From positions 302,022 through 366,021 of the forward strand of contig NZ_JAJCXB010000001.1 of assembly GCF_020564935.1 (NCBI RefSeq): 64,000 nt of DNA. The letters run 5' to 3'. Below the pieces are notes generated by a model. That model worked only from the letters and a program-made list of their open reading frames with translations, was not told the origin of the DNA and searched no databases. The position numbers and the translations under genes were made by a program. Shown here piece after piece: positions 6,939 to 19,000 of this stretch (the stretch's first letter is position 1; the number at the start of each line of letters is the position of its first letter). The stretch is from Streptomyces pinistramenti. GTDB lineage: Bacteria; Actinomycetota; Actinomycetes; Streptomycetales; Streptomycetaceae.

Positions 6939-9067
6939 ACTGGGGAGAGGCGATGAAAGCCTTCGCCGCCACCGGTCAGAAGGTGACGGACAGCTCAGCG
7001 ATCGGGACCGACGGCGGACCGAGCTGGTTCACGTCGTTCGACGCGGGCACGCTCCCCGGCGGCGACCACAACTTGGACTCCGTGTACGACGTGTGGTGGT
7101 CGTTCAACTACACCACCCAGGGCGACGGGACCGGCGCCGGACTGCCCAACCAGTACGTCCTGGGCGTCACCATGGACTGGGCCGGGGTGGACGCTTCGGA
7201 CGGCCCGCTCAGCCAGTTCGTGCACCAGCCCGACCAGATCCTCGTCCCCGTCTTCAACAGTCTCAAGGGCAACGACGCCGCCAGCCTGGGCAGTTTCGAC
7301 ACCGCGGTCATCACCGCCCGGGGCCTGGAGCGTCGGATCCAGGGCGCCAAGGACATCATCGAGAGCTGGGCCAGGGAGATCAACGAGGACGACTCGAACT
7401 GGCAGGGCAGCTCGGCGGGCGTCTTCCGCGCGGTGCTGCACGGCATGGCCGACGAACTCGACCGGCTGCGGGTCGAGATGACCAACCCGCGCGACTTCGC
7501 CGCGGACATCGACCACGCCAGGACGCAGCTGCACGACACCCTCGCCCAGCTGTACGACGCCCACACCGCCTGGCGGGGCGACCGGATGGCGTGGCCGGTC
7601 AACGCTACGCACGACGCGCTCCAGGAAGCGATGCAGGGCGCCCACATCGAGTTCCCCGACCAGGTCAACCCCAAGGTCACCTCGTCCTACGGCGATCCGA
7701 ACACGCAGGAGTTCTGGGACCGGGTCCAGTCCCGGGCCAAGGCGCTGTGGATGGCGAACGTCAACACCCGGCTCGACCAGCCGGCGGATCAGCACATGCA
7801 GGCACTCAACTCCGCTCTCGGCACCGCCACTTCGGCGATCCCCGAGCAGCTGAAGCCCATGCAGCTGAAGATGCCCGGCGGGCAGACGCCTCCCGGCGCC
7901 TCGGCCACCAACCCGTTCGGCAGCCAGACCAACCCGTTCGGCGCCGGCACCAAGCCGCCCGGCACCTCCGGAACGGACCAGCAGAACCAGCAGCTGCCGC
8001 CCGGCGCGCAGGAACTCCTCAAGCACAACGCCGACGGCACGGACTCGGCGGATCTCGACCCGTCCAAGGGGACGGGCGGGGACGGCACGGCGCCGCCTGG
8101 AGAGGGCGCGTCGGGAGCGGACGGCCTCGGGGGCGGCAAGGGCGAGGACCTCAAGGCGCCGCTGTCGGCGAAGGTGGACGGGCCGCCGACCAGCAGCCTC
8201 GACACCCAGCACGCGGGCGGCGAGGGCGACAAGGACCAGCACGCGCCGCCGGCCGGCATGATGCCGCCGATGCCGTCCAGGATCCAGCCGCCGATGACCG
8301 GCACCGCCGGGAACAAGTCGAGCACCGGCGGGCCGCCGAACACGGGCATGCACACCGTCGGCGGCAACAACCCCGCCGCCAGGCTCATCGGGCCGGACGG
8401 CAAGCCGCTCACCGACCGCAACGGCAAGGCGCTCGACGTGCCGCCGGGCTCGAAGGTCAACTCCAACGGAACCGTCACCCGCCCCGACGGCACGCTCGCC
8501 GCGGACCGCAACGGCCACCAGATCACCGTGCCGCGGGGCACCAAGCTCAGCCACGTGACGGAGCCGCCGAACGACGGATCGCTGTGGCGCGAGCGGAAGC
8601 TCGCCAACAACCTTCAGACGCCTCCCGGCGTGAAGCCGCCGGGCACGCACGGCGACCTGGAGCACCCGCCGGCGATCCCGCGCGGCCTCAAGACGGTCAG
8701 CGGCCCGGCCGGCATGGGCGGCGGCGGGGCCGGCGAAGGCGGCGGCCTCGGGCGCAACTCGTCGCTCAACGAGGCGACCCCGCCCCGGACCGGCATGAGC
8801 ACCAAGGCGCTCAGATCCGGCGGGTCGATGCCGCCCGAGGAGATGCCTCCCGGCGGTCGGCTCGCCCGCGGCGCGGCGCAGGAAGCCACCGCCATGGGGC
8901 GGGCCACCTCGTCCGGCAGCCCCATGGTGCCGCCGATGGGCGGCGGGGGCGGCGGTGCGGGCGGCGGTGGCCAGGGCGGCGAGCGGCAGCGCCAGACCTG
9001 GGTCGACGAGGAGGAAGAGGTGTGGGGCACCGACGAGGGCACCACACCGGGCGTGATCGGCCGATGA
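6935..9067 (+). CDS. Large Pro/Gly-rich ESX-associated protein with helical N-terminal half (presumed substrate)
   Basis: A 710-aa protein without signal peptide or membrane helix. Residues 1 to about 310 are mostly helical, with long alpha stretches (residues about 120-220, including RIQGAKDIIESWAREIN), resembling the WXG100-like/PPE-like N-terminal regions of ESX substrates. From about residue 315 the chain is low-complexity: Pro/Gly/Thr-rich, with repeated NPFG (SQTNPFGAG). An imperfect repeat then reads PDGKPLTDRNGKALDVPPG followed by PDGTLAADRNGHQITVPRG (about residues 488-540). The C-terminus is acidic, with Trp: DEEEEVWGTDEGTTPGVIGR. A similar W-x-T/S...VIG ending is, as I recall, common in Streptomyces ESX-associated proteins. 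Position in the operon suggests it is exported. The start is the GTG at 6935, possibly coupled to the leader ORF; function is unknown. Confidence 0.8.
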   Translation: MNWGEAMKAFAATGQKVTDSSAIGTDGGPSWFTSFDAGTLPGGDHNLDSVYDVWWSFNYTTQGDGTGAGLPNQYVLGVTMDWAGVDASDGPLSQFVHQPDQILVPVFNSLKGNDAASLGSFDTAVITARGLERRIQGAKDIIESWAREINEDDSNWQGSSAGVFRAVLHGMADELDRLRVEMTNPRDFAADIDHARTQLHDTLAQLYDAHTAWRGDRMAWPVNATHDALQEAMQGAHIEFPDQVNPKVTSSYGDPNTQEFWDRVQSRAKALWMANVNTRLDQPADQHMQALNSALGTATSAIPEQLKPMQLKMPGGQTPPGASATNPFGSQTNPFGAGTKPPGTSGTDQQNQQLPPGAQELLKHNADGTDSADLDPSKGTGGDGTAPPGEGASGADGLGGGKGEDLKAPLSAKVDGPPTSSLDTQHAGGEGDKDQHAPPAGMMPPMPSRIQPPMTGTAGNKSSTGGPPNTGMHTVGGNNPAARLIGPDGKPLTDRNGKALDVPPGSKVNSNGTVTRPDGTLAADRNGHQITVPRGTKLSHVTEPPNDGSLWRERKLANNLQTPPGVKPPGTHGDLEHPPAIPRGLKTVSGPAGMGGGGAGEGGGLGRNSSLNEATPPRTGMSTKALRSGGSMPPEEMPPGGRLARGAAQEATAMGRATSSGSPMVPPMGGGGGGAGGGGQGGERQRQTWVDEEEEVWGTDEGTTPGVIGR

Positions 9068-9104
9068 CCGCACGGACAGTGGCAGACGAACGGAAGGGCA
9101 GGCG

Positions 9105-9551
9105 ATGAGCCCCGGATTCCAGGACCAGGTCGACCAGATGATGGGCCGGCTGGCCGAGCACCGCAACCAGCTGATGGAGACGCAGGCGAGGCTGGCGAAG
9201 GAGACCGTCAAGGTCACGTCCAAGGACCGGGCGATCACCGTCGTGATGGGCACCCGGTCCGACGTGCGGGAGATCAAGTTCAACGGGGACCGATACCGGT
9301 CCATGGCGCCGGCGGAGCTGGGCCGGGCGCTGGTGCAGTTGCTGGAGCAGGCGCGCGCCGACGTGCACGAGAAGGTGAACCGGGCGGTCGCGCCGTTCAC
9401 GGGATTCGGCGACGAGGTGCGCGAATCGATGCTCGGCGGCACGGAAGCGCTCAAGGCGATGAACGAGGCCAGGAAACTGTGGCCGCAACAGGGGCCGGGC
9501 GGCACCGCTTTCGGCCGCCGCGGTGAGGACGAGGACGAGACCGATGGCTGA
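9105..9551 (+). CDS. YbaB/EbfC-family protein of the ESX locus (EspL-like)
   Basis: A 148-aa protein. The N-terminal helix (QVDQMMGRLAEHRNQLMETQ) is followed by a short beta segment (RAITVVMGTRSDVREIKFNG) and a second long helix (AELGRALVQLLEQARADV), which is the alpha-beta-alpha layout of the YbaB/EbfC nucleoid-associated family. ESX loci of mycobacteria carry such proteins (EspL), where they behave as accessory secretion factors or chaperones; direct DNA binding here is unproven. The SD AAGGGCAGG lies just before the ATG. The 3' end overlaps the next gene by 8 nt (ATGGCTGA), a sign of translational coupling. Confidence 0.82.
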   Translation: MSPGFQDQVDQMMGRLAEHRNQLMETQARLAKETVKVTSKDRAITVVMGTRSDVREIKFNGDRYRSMAPAELGRALVQLLEQARADVHEKVNRAVAPFTGFGDEVRESMLGGTEALKAMNEARKLWPQQGPGGTAFGRRGEDEDETDG

Positions 9552-9903
9552 AGAGATCAGGACGACCGAAGACCTCCACCGGCTGTTCGCGGAATACCCG
9601 AAACTCGCCACGCAGATCAGCACCTTGGGCCTGGACGTGGCGGACATCAAGCGGCTGAATCTCCAGGGCGCGGGCGACAACGACGAAGTGGCCGAGCAGT
9701 ACAAGTCGATCGCCGATCCCGGGACCGAAGCCCTGGAGCGGATCGTCAAGATGATGAGCGATGTCACCGATTCCACCGGCCAGGCAGGCGGCGACGTCAT
9801 GAAAATCTTCCAGGCCGCCGACGACGACAACAAGCAGATCGCCGAATCCTGGAATCACATGCAGGAGGCGGAGAAGAAGGCCCAGGAAAAGTCGGGGCAA
9901 TAG
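9544..9903 (+). CDS. Small EspC-like ESX-associated protein
   Basis: A 119-aa, fully helical, acidic protein (MAEEIRTTEDLHRLF...). The last third, with MKIFQAADDDNKQIAESW, resembles the EspC/ESX-1 small secreted family that accompanies YbaB-like genes in actinobacteria. I chose the ATG at 9544 because it overlaps the previous stop by 8 nt and gives a compact N-terminus. An in-frame start at 9523 would overlap further. The gene immediately precedes the giant effector gene (164 nt), so it could serve as its co-exported partner or chaperone. The family match is moderate; the partner role is inference. Confidence 0.72.
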   Translation: MAEEIRTTEDLHRLFAEYPKLATQISTLGLDVADIKRLNLQGAGDNDEVAEQYKSIADPGTEALERIVKMMSDVTDSTGQAGGDVMKIFQAADDDNKQIAESWNHMQEAEKKAQEKSGQ

Positions 9904-10067
9904 CGGGAGAGCCGTAAATCCCGCACCAAGGGGGTGCCCGCGGCCGCGGACATCCCCTGGCGCCTTCCCTTCCTTCCCCACCCGCTCGTTCCCCGTGTCC
10001 ACCCGCACCTGTCGCCGTGCACTCCGTCATGCGGGCCCGTCGCCCGTAGTTCAGAAAGGGGTCGGCC

Positions 10068-13000
10068 GTGGCCCTCATGCCCTCCCAGGATGTCATCAAC
10101 GTTCTCAACGCCCTGGGCATGAAATGGCCGCAGGCCAACGAGGACATACTCCGCGAGGCGGAGGCCGCCTACCGGAAGACCGCGGGCGATTTCCGGCAGG
10201 CCGAGGACTACTTCCTCGACGTCGCCAAGGGGATCAACGAGAACTTCAGCGGGCAGACCGCCGGCGCCTTCGTGGAGCTGGTGAACTACCTGTGTTCCGG
10301 GGACCAGCCGATTCTGGACGGCGCGGCGAAGCAGTGTGAACACCTTGCCGAGAACGCCGGGAACACGGCCACCGACGTGGAGCACACGAAGTGGTCGATC
10401 ATCGGCCAGGCCGTCGCCATGATCGCGATGCAGGCGGCCATGGCCTTCTTCAGTTTCTTCTTCGGTCCAGGCGTGATGCTCGGCATGAGTTTCGAATTCG
10501 CGTTGATCCGCGAATTCATCATGAGCCTGATCGCGTCGCTGCTGAAATCCATCGCGATGCAGGCCGTCATCGGCGCGGGCGTGGGCTTCGCGGTGGACGC
10601 CGCCATCCAGGGAATCCAGATCGGGCAGGGGCACCGCGACGGCATCGACACGAAGCTGCTGTCCCAGGCCGTGGTGGCAGGCGCCATCGGCGGCGCGATT
10701 GCCGCCCCGTTCGACCTGATCGGCGTCGGCATCGGCAAGTGGCTCGGCAACGCCATCGGCACCGGCGTGAAGGGCGCACTCGGCAAGGAATTCGCGAACC
10801 TCTTCGCGGGCAACAGCGCCAAGGGGCTCGGGAAGGACGCGGCCGGCGCCGGCGTCAAGGGCGCGGCCACCGGCCTGGAGAAGGGGGCGACGGGGCCGCT
10901 GTCCTCGCTCTCGCACGCCGAACAGCAGGCGTTCGGAAAGGACTTCGGCAGCCTCGTCAGCAACACCCAGGCGCAGCTGTCCAAGGGCTTCGGCAAGGGG
11001 ATCGAGGGCGGCAAGGGCACCATCGCGCACGCCTTCGCCGAGAAGACCGGCGACCTGTTCAAGAAGCACCTGGGCGGCAAGGCGCTGTCCGAGTCCGAGG
11101 CCAAGCAGCTCGGCGGCGACTGGGGCCGCGCCGTCGTCAAGGACTGGGCGGCGGACGCCGAGCGCAGCACCGTCAAGGAGTCCCTGCAGAACGTACTCAA
11201 GCCGTACGAGAAGCAACTCGGCGCGGACGGCACGAAGTTGTTCGCGCACGACGTCCCGGACGCCATGCACGCCGCGCTCCGCGACAACCTCGAAGGCAAC
11301 CTCCGCTACCGCATGGCGGGAACGGCCGCCGGCACGCTGACGGACGGCGCCAACAACGCCCTGTCGGACGCCACCGTCAACTACCTCTACACGGGCAAGT
11401 TCGAGACGACGGGCGGCGCGTTCGCCGGCGGCATGGTCATGGGCGCGGCCGGCCGCGGCCTCGGCGAATACGCCATGCCGCCGGTGACCCAGCACGTGAT
11501 CCACCCGTCGATGGCGGCCGTGGGCAGCGGCCTGAAGAGCTTCAAGGACCAGGTGTTCGGCCCGTCGGCGGCGAACGACTCCGCGTCGATGCTGACCGAG
11601 CACTCCGCCACCCCGCCGTCGATCGCCACCACGAGCACCACGGATCAGACCTCGCTCTCCGGTACGGCCCACGACGGCGGATCCGACGGCTCGGGCACGC
11701 TGCACGACGGCGCTTCCGGGACGAGCACCCCGCATGACGGTGCTTCCGGCGGCGCGGCCCGGCACACCGTCTCCGTCACCGACTCCGACGGCCCTGCGGC
11801 GGCATCCGGCCACGCGTCGACCGCGGCGACGTCCCACGACGACACGGTGCAGCCGCCTGCCCCGCAGCGCACCTCCACCGAGAGCACGGATACGTCCGCA
11901 GGGAGTACGGAGACCGCCGACGGAGGCCCCGGCGAGCCGGGTTCGGCCGGGCAGCAGCAGAGCACCGAGCAGGCAAGCGGCGACGGCCCCGCCCCGTACG
12001 CCACCGGCTCCAGCACCCCGGTGCACCAGGAAGCGCCGCCGCAGACCTCCGCCGCCACGGGCACCCCGGCACCCACGGGCGGCCGCTTGGGCAGCCCCGT
12101 CAACCAGCCGCCCACCGGCGGCAGCACACACGAGACGCCGCAGAACCGGGCCCAGGGCTCCCGGACGGCGGCGCAGGAAAGCCCCCTCCCGCCGGCCAGG
12201 CCGCGCCAGGTCGTCACCAGCAGCACCCAGAAGTCGCCCGCCCCGGACGCCACGCGCCATGATGCGCCCCCCACCACCGGCACCGGATCAGCACCGGGCA
12301 CCTCGCACGAGGCCACCCCGCCGCCCGCACCCCACGTGACGGAGAGCGCAGCCACCACGTCGGCATCGGATTCCGCCCACCCGTCCCCGTCCACCGAGCC
12401 GCCCCGCCCCACCACCCCCACGGCCGGGGACCTGCACACCACCGACACGTCCTCCTCCGCCGAGCCCCCGCACGCGTCCACGCCGACGCCCGAGGGGCAC
12501 ACCGCCCCGCCGAAGACCCCGTCCGAGCTGGTCGACCGGATGATCCGGGTCCGCGAGGCCCGGCACACCGCGGACGGCGAGAGCCTCGGGCCGCAGGGGA
12601 CCGACGGAGCGGGCGCCGCCCATCCGTCGCCGGACGAGGGCGAAGCGCCGCTGCGGCCGCTGACCGAGCGGGAGCGGCAGGAGTGGATCGAGGAACAGGT
12701 GCTGGCCGCCCGACGGCCGCTGCCGCAGCCCGAGTCCGAGCCCACGTTCGACGAGGCGGCGGTCCGTGCGCAGAGCGCGGAGTTCCTGGCGGCGCTGCAC
12801 GTGGATCTGACGGGCGCGTTCGCCATGCCGCAGGGCGCGCAGCAGCACGCCTCCGCCGCGCCCCACTGGTCGCAGGCCGAGGACCGCCGGGTCCGCGCCG
12901 ACCGGTGGCGCGACGAGCAGGCCAGGATGGCGGGTTGGCGGGACGCCGAACTGTCCCAGGCGCAGCGGGACGCGGCCCGGGAGAAGTTCTTCGACGAGGT

Positions 13001-16000
13001 CTTCGACCGGTGGGCCGGGGACCGGCTGGGGGGCGAACGGTCCACGGGCGGCGACGGAAGCGACACGGGAACCCAGGGCGCCGGCGGGCAGCTGACGGTC
13101 GGCCGCGGGCGTCCGCAGGCGCGGCCGACCGGTGACGACGAGCTGCACTCCCGGGTCCTCCAGCGCCTGTACGACCAGGAGTTGGCGCGGAGCAGGAACC
13201 AGCTCGCGGCCGACGGACACGACCCGCTCGCCACTCCGGAAGCGCTGCGAGCCCACCTGGACCGCCAGTGGGTGATCGAGCACGGCCTGGAACACGTCGG
13301 CCGGTGGGCCGAGGCGGCCTTCGACAACTGGCGTGGCGGCCTCGCTCCCGAGGTGCGGGCCGGGCTGGACGAGGTGGAGCCCACGGCCGAGCCGCAGCGC
13401 GCCGACGGCGAGGAGGGCCGGGAGCAGCCCCAGCACACCCGGGGCGAACGGGCGCTGGCCGAGGCCCGGTACGCCTTCGAGCACCGAGCCCGCGCCGTCA
13501 TGGAAGAGATGCTCGGCGCCGGACCGCTGCGCACCGACCCGCAGCGGCTGATCGCCGCCCTGGAGACGATGAGCGAGGGCGCCTTCACCTCCGCCGTGGT
13601 CGGCGAACAGCTCGGGCGGCAGGCCGGCGGCGTGCTCAGGGCCCTCAACTCGGCCCTCCCTGACCTGTACCGGGCCTTCGGCGGCGCCGTCGAGGACGTC
13701 ACCCACCGGCACCAGGCCCAGAAGCTGTTCGAGGACGCGGCGGACAGCGCCGCCGTCCGCCGCACCGAGACGACGGACGAGGAACGGCCCAAGGACGTCC
13801 TCGTCCCCCGGGAGAAGCCGGAATCGGCGCTGTCCGAAGGCGGCCGGGAACGGCTGCGTCGCCAGTGGATGGAGACGTACGACCAGGACCGGCTGGAGCT
13901 GTACGGGCCTCCCGGTGCCGGGCAGCGGCCCCCCGGCGGCGGGGTGGTGGAGCGTGCCTGGCAGGAGCGGCGGCGGGCCCGCCAGGAGGAACTGCCCGGC
14001 CTGCTGGAGCTCCAGGTGGCCAAGGAGACGGCCGCGAAGGAAGCCGTCGATGCGGTCAAGGAGGCGGCGTCCGGGACGTGGCAGCGGGCGCTGGAAGACC
14101 TGGGCGAGGACTTCAAGAACGCGTTCTCGCTGGACGGGCAGACGGCCGGCCACGCCGCGCAGCGCACCGCGGCCTTCAAGCTCGGCGGGGAACTGCACGA
14201 GAAGCTGGACGCGTGGGCCAGGGACCAGGACCGTGACCCGTCCGGCGCCGAACGCCTCCTGGCGGAGTACACGAAGCCGGAGGCGGTGCGGCGGCGGGTC
14301 GCGCTCGCGGTGGCGCGGACCGTGGCCGAGGACCGGGCCCGCCAGGAAGCGACCGAACTCGCCGAGCGGGAAGCGGAGTTCCTGGCCCGTGACGCCAAGG
14401 ACCGGTTCGTCACCGAGCACGTGGGGCGGGTGACCGCCCAGTTCGACGCCCTCTTCCCCTTCGACACCGTCTTCGGGAAGCCGGAGGGCGCGGCGCACGG
14501 AACCGACGCGCCGGTGGCGGGGGAGCCGGCGGACACCGGCACCCCGCCCGCCGCCGACGGGCCGGACCGCTGGCGGGACGGCAGGGAGAGCCTGAGCGCG
14601 GAGCTGCCGGACCGGCTGCGGTTCGAGATCAGCGCCACGGACGGGCTGGGCGCCTGGGCCGATGGCTTCCACGGTGCCGCGGCCGGTCACGACATCGCCA
14701 GGGACGAGCTGACCCGCATCGGATCCCGCACCCGCGAGGAATGGTTCACCACCTTCCAGGAGCTGTGGGGCCCCGACGACCTCGACGCCGAACACTGGCT
14801 CCGGCACGAGAGCGAACACCGCGGCCGCTTCGAGAGCGGTACCACCGGGCAGGCCGGCGCGGGCGCGCTCGTGACCAGGCCGGACACCGCCGCCCAGCCC
14901 GTGGACGACGGCGCCCCCGCCACCTTCGCGCACGGCGACAACGACAGCGTCGCCCCTGCACCCGACGACACGCCCCCCGCATCCGTCACGGCGCCCCCGA
15001 AGCCCGATACCCGCTCGCAGGACGGCCTCGCCACCCCGCACGAGGATGCCGAGGCCGGCGAACTGGAGCGGCGGCTGCGGGCCCTGCGCCGGGACGATCC
15101 GGCCGGCCAGATGGTGGACCCGTACGACCCGGAGTTCATCCGGCAGGTGCAGGAGAGGCATCCGGGCGAGCAGCTGCTGACCCCCGAGGAGCGAGCGCTC
15201 ACGTACACGTCCGATGACGAAGAGCAGGGGACGCCGTCGGGCCCGGCGACGATGAGCCCGCAGCGCTCCGCGCCGGACCGCACGGGCCGGGAAGAGTCGC
15301 GGAGCGCATACTCCGAGCGCTCCGACGACGCGTCGGACACCTCCCGCGAGCCGGACGCCGGGGCCGAGGAGGCGGCGGCCGCGCACCGGGAACTGGAGCA
15401 GCGGCTGTTGGCCCTGCGCGGGAAACCGGGAGCCGAGCAGGAGCAGGGCGGCTCGCACGAAGAGCAGGAATCCGCCGGGCAGTTGACGGCGCCCGGTCAG
15501 GGTACGACGGGGCCGGCACCGCACTCCGCCGACTGGGAGACCCTCCGCACCCAGCTCGCCTACGGAAAGACGTGGGCGGGGGCGAAGGAAGCCGTCCAGG
15601 GGATCGGGACGACGCTGAAGTCGTTGGGCCCGGGAAGCGACGGAGCGGCCTCCTTCGTCGTCGGAACCAAGGGCGAGGACACCGTCGTACGGCTGCACGC
15701 GGTCCGCCACGGGGACGAGGTCATCTGGCTGGACCCCGTCGGCGGGAAGCTGCTGCGCGTGGGTGACCACGAGGGGCAGACCGTCTGGCGGTACGCGGCC
15801 GACGGCCGGCGGATCCCGGTGCCGACCGACGGCATGGTCTTCACCTCGATCGACCTGGGCCCCGACGCGCACGTCGTCCACCCCTCCACCGGACTGCGCA
15901 GGCTGGGCGAGCAGGAAGGCGGCGAGGACGCGGGCAGGTTCCCGCACCTGATGCCCGACCCGCTCGCCGTGCAGCACGCCCTCCGGAGGCTGGGCAAGCC

Positions 16001-19000
16001 CGGCTTCCAGCTCGTGCCCGAGGGCCGGAAGCTGAGGGGCCCCAGCGGCGAGACGTACCGGCTCGGTGCTCCCGCGTCCGGCAGCAGCGGTTTCGCCAAG
16101 GCGCTGAGCGAAGCGCTGACGGGGGTGCTGCCCCAGCAGTACGGCTCGCCGGAAGGCGTCCGGCGGGTGCGCTCGCTGGCCGAGCTGATCGCCGAAGAGG
16201 CGACCACCGCCACGCTCGACGAGGTCAAGCTGCCCCAGCGGGCGGTCGGCGACGAGGAACTGGCCGCGGCCGGCATCGTCCTGGACGCGAAGGCCCGCAG
16301 CAGCTTCGACGCCGCGGGCCGTCTTCCCGACGCACTCGACGCCCCGCGGCGCCGGGCGTGGATCCGCCACCTGCTGCGCTCGGACGCGGCATGGGACGAG
16401 GCGCTGACGAAGGCCGCGGCCAAGGCGGCGGCCGAGAAGCTGCATCTCCAGGTGACCCTCGTCAAGGAGGACGGCAGCCACGAGAGCGTGGGCGGGGCCT
16501 GGGACACCGAGGCCACGATCCGGCACGTCGGCGATGACTTCCAGGGCGCCTCGCTCGACCCCTGGCGGCGTATCCAGCGCATGATCCAGCGCCTTGAGGG
16601 CGAACGCGCCCGGCTGTACGAGGAGCAGGGCCGGCCCGCGCCGGAGCCGCTGGGCGGCACGTGGTACCCGAGCCTTCCGGCGGCCGGGACCGCTGCCACG
16701 GCGAAGGCCGGATCCGGCACGGATGTCACGCCCGTCACGACCGACCGGCCGCGGGCGCTGACCGCCGACGAGCTGAAGATCTGGCTCGACCACGTCTCCT
16801 CGCCGCGCGAGTTCGCCGAACACGCCCTGTCGCAGGAGCTGTTGGGCCGGCCCGTGGAATCCGAGGAGGAGTGGCGGGCGGCGCGGACCGAGCACCACAA
16901 GAAGCTGCTGCGCGAGTTGCAGCGCGACGTGGTGTTCGCCACCCGCGACGAGAAAGGCAAGCTGCCCGCATCGGTGGCCGACGACAAGCTGACACTTGAG
17001 CGGCAACACCTCGACGCCGACCGGCCGGTCCTCTTCGGCCACCCGTCCACCGACTTCGCCGCCGTCCACACGAAGGGCGCCAAGGACACCTTCGAGGACG
17101 AGAGCAGCCTGGAGCGGCATGCCTCGGCGGTCGGCGGCACCAAGATCACGCTGCGGGAGGCGGAGACGGTCGCGCGGCAGCTCGCCAACAGCGTGACGGA
17201 CATCGCTCCAGAGGACCGCGAGCGCCTGCGGAACGCCCTCGTCAAGCTGATGAAGCACCGCCCGCACGCGCTGCTGGCGCACCCGGACGAGGCGTCGGGC
17301 AACAAGCCCACCTCGCTGGGCCACGGCACGTTCCTGAGCTACACGACCTCCGTGGGCGAGACCAGGCTGCTCGCCGTCAGCGCCCTCAACCACGGTGCGT
17401 ACAGCCGCTATGCGGACCCGGAGAAGGTCAAGGTCAAGGGCGGGCAGCGGAGCAGCGAGAAGAGCGCCACGTCGTACTCCCAGTCCGCCAGCCACCAGAT
17501 CGGCGTGAACTCCGGGTTCGCGCCCGGCACCGGTACGTCCGGCATGTTCAGCGCCTCCGTCACCGGCGGCCTGAACCAGGCGTCGCACAGCACCGTGCAC
17601 TCCTCCACCTCGACGGACACCCGTGGCGTCGGCTCGGAGGGCGACTCGCACACCTACGTCAACGACGTGCTCTACGAGGCCAGGACGTATGCGCTGGACG
17701 ACCAGGGCAGGCGGGTGCGCACCGCGTCCGGGGCGGTGCGGATCCCCGTCGGCAGCGGCTTCGAGTGGCGGGTGCCGGACGCCATGACGGCGAAGAAGCC
17801 CAAGGCACCCACCGGGCTGCCGGACAGCTTCGTCATGCCGGAGGGCACCTACCCCGACCTGGTGTCGCCCGACCACCTCGTCATCTCGCAGGACTTCCTG
17901 GACTGGGCCCTGCAAGTCGCCGTCCAGCACGGCCAGATGAAGCCGGACATGCCGGCGATGCAGGCCATCCTCAGCGGTTTCGCCACCCACGCCATGCACG
18001 AGAAGCTGATCCCGACCATCCGGGGCGACGTGCAGGCACTGGAAGCCGTCGGGGAGAGCGGCAAGGTCATCGGCGTGTTCCGCTACAGCGTCGAGATCGA
18101 CCGCAGCAAGCCCGCGGAGCTGGTCGGGACGATCCTGCACGGTGAGAGCGACAACAAGGTCCAGAAGAACACCGCGGTCGGCAACGACCGCAGCCGGGCG
18201 GTCGCCAGCAACCTCTCGGTGACCGTCACCGCGGGACCTGCGGAGAACTCCGTCGTCCGCGCCCAGGCGGGTTTCACGGGCCAGGTGGGCACCGGCCGCA
18301 CCGACACGCTGACGGTCTCCGACAAGGGGCAGGTGCAGTACGGCCTGTCGGACAAGTCGGCGCAGGGGCTCTACAAGCAGGCCCTGAAGATCAACGTCGA
18401 GTTCGTGCCCGGCTACAAAGCCTCCGGATTCGGGCCGCCCGACGAACTGATCGCGCACCAGGACACCCTCGTCCAGAGCTTCCCCGCCTCCGCGCTCCTG
18501 CGCACTCCCAGGGACTCCGCGCGGGCCTGGGCGGGCTGGGACGACAACCGGCAGATCAACCAGCGCGACGCGTCGGCACTGTCGGGCTCACGCGGCCAGG
18601 ACAGCCCGAACGGGCCGAAGGTGCCGGAGTTCACCGAGCCGCCGCGGCCCGCGGAACTGGTGCGCGACGCCCAGCTGTTGCTGAACTCGATGCACTACAC
18701 GCGCATCAGCGCCGCGGTGGTCGCCTCCCAGGCACCGCCCCGCAAGCCCAGGCCCCATCTGCGGCGTCGTGCCGTGTCGTCGCTGATCAAGGCGACCGGT
18801 CTCGGCAAGGCGTCCCAGGCCCGTAATGGGCGGCACGACCGGATGATGAAGAGGTCGAGGACCGCCCCGGCACTGACCACCCACACGCCCTCGCCGCCCG
18901 CCACCACTGCGTCCCTGCGGGAGGCCGACGGCACCTCCCGGACCTCGACCCCGCCGAACACGCCCGTCACACCTGTCACGCCCGCCACCCCCAGCGCGCC

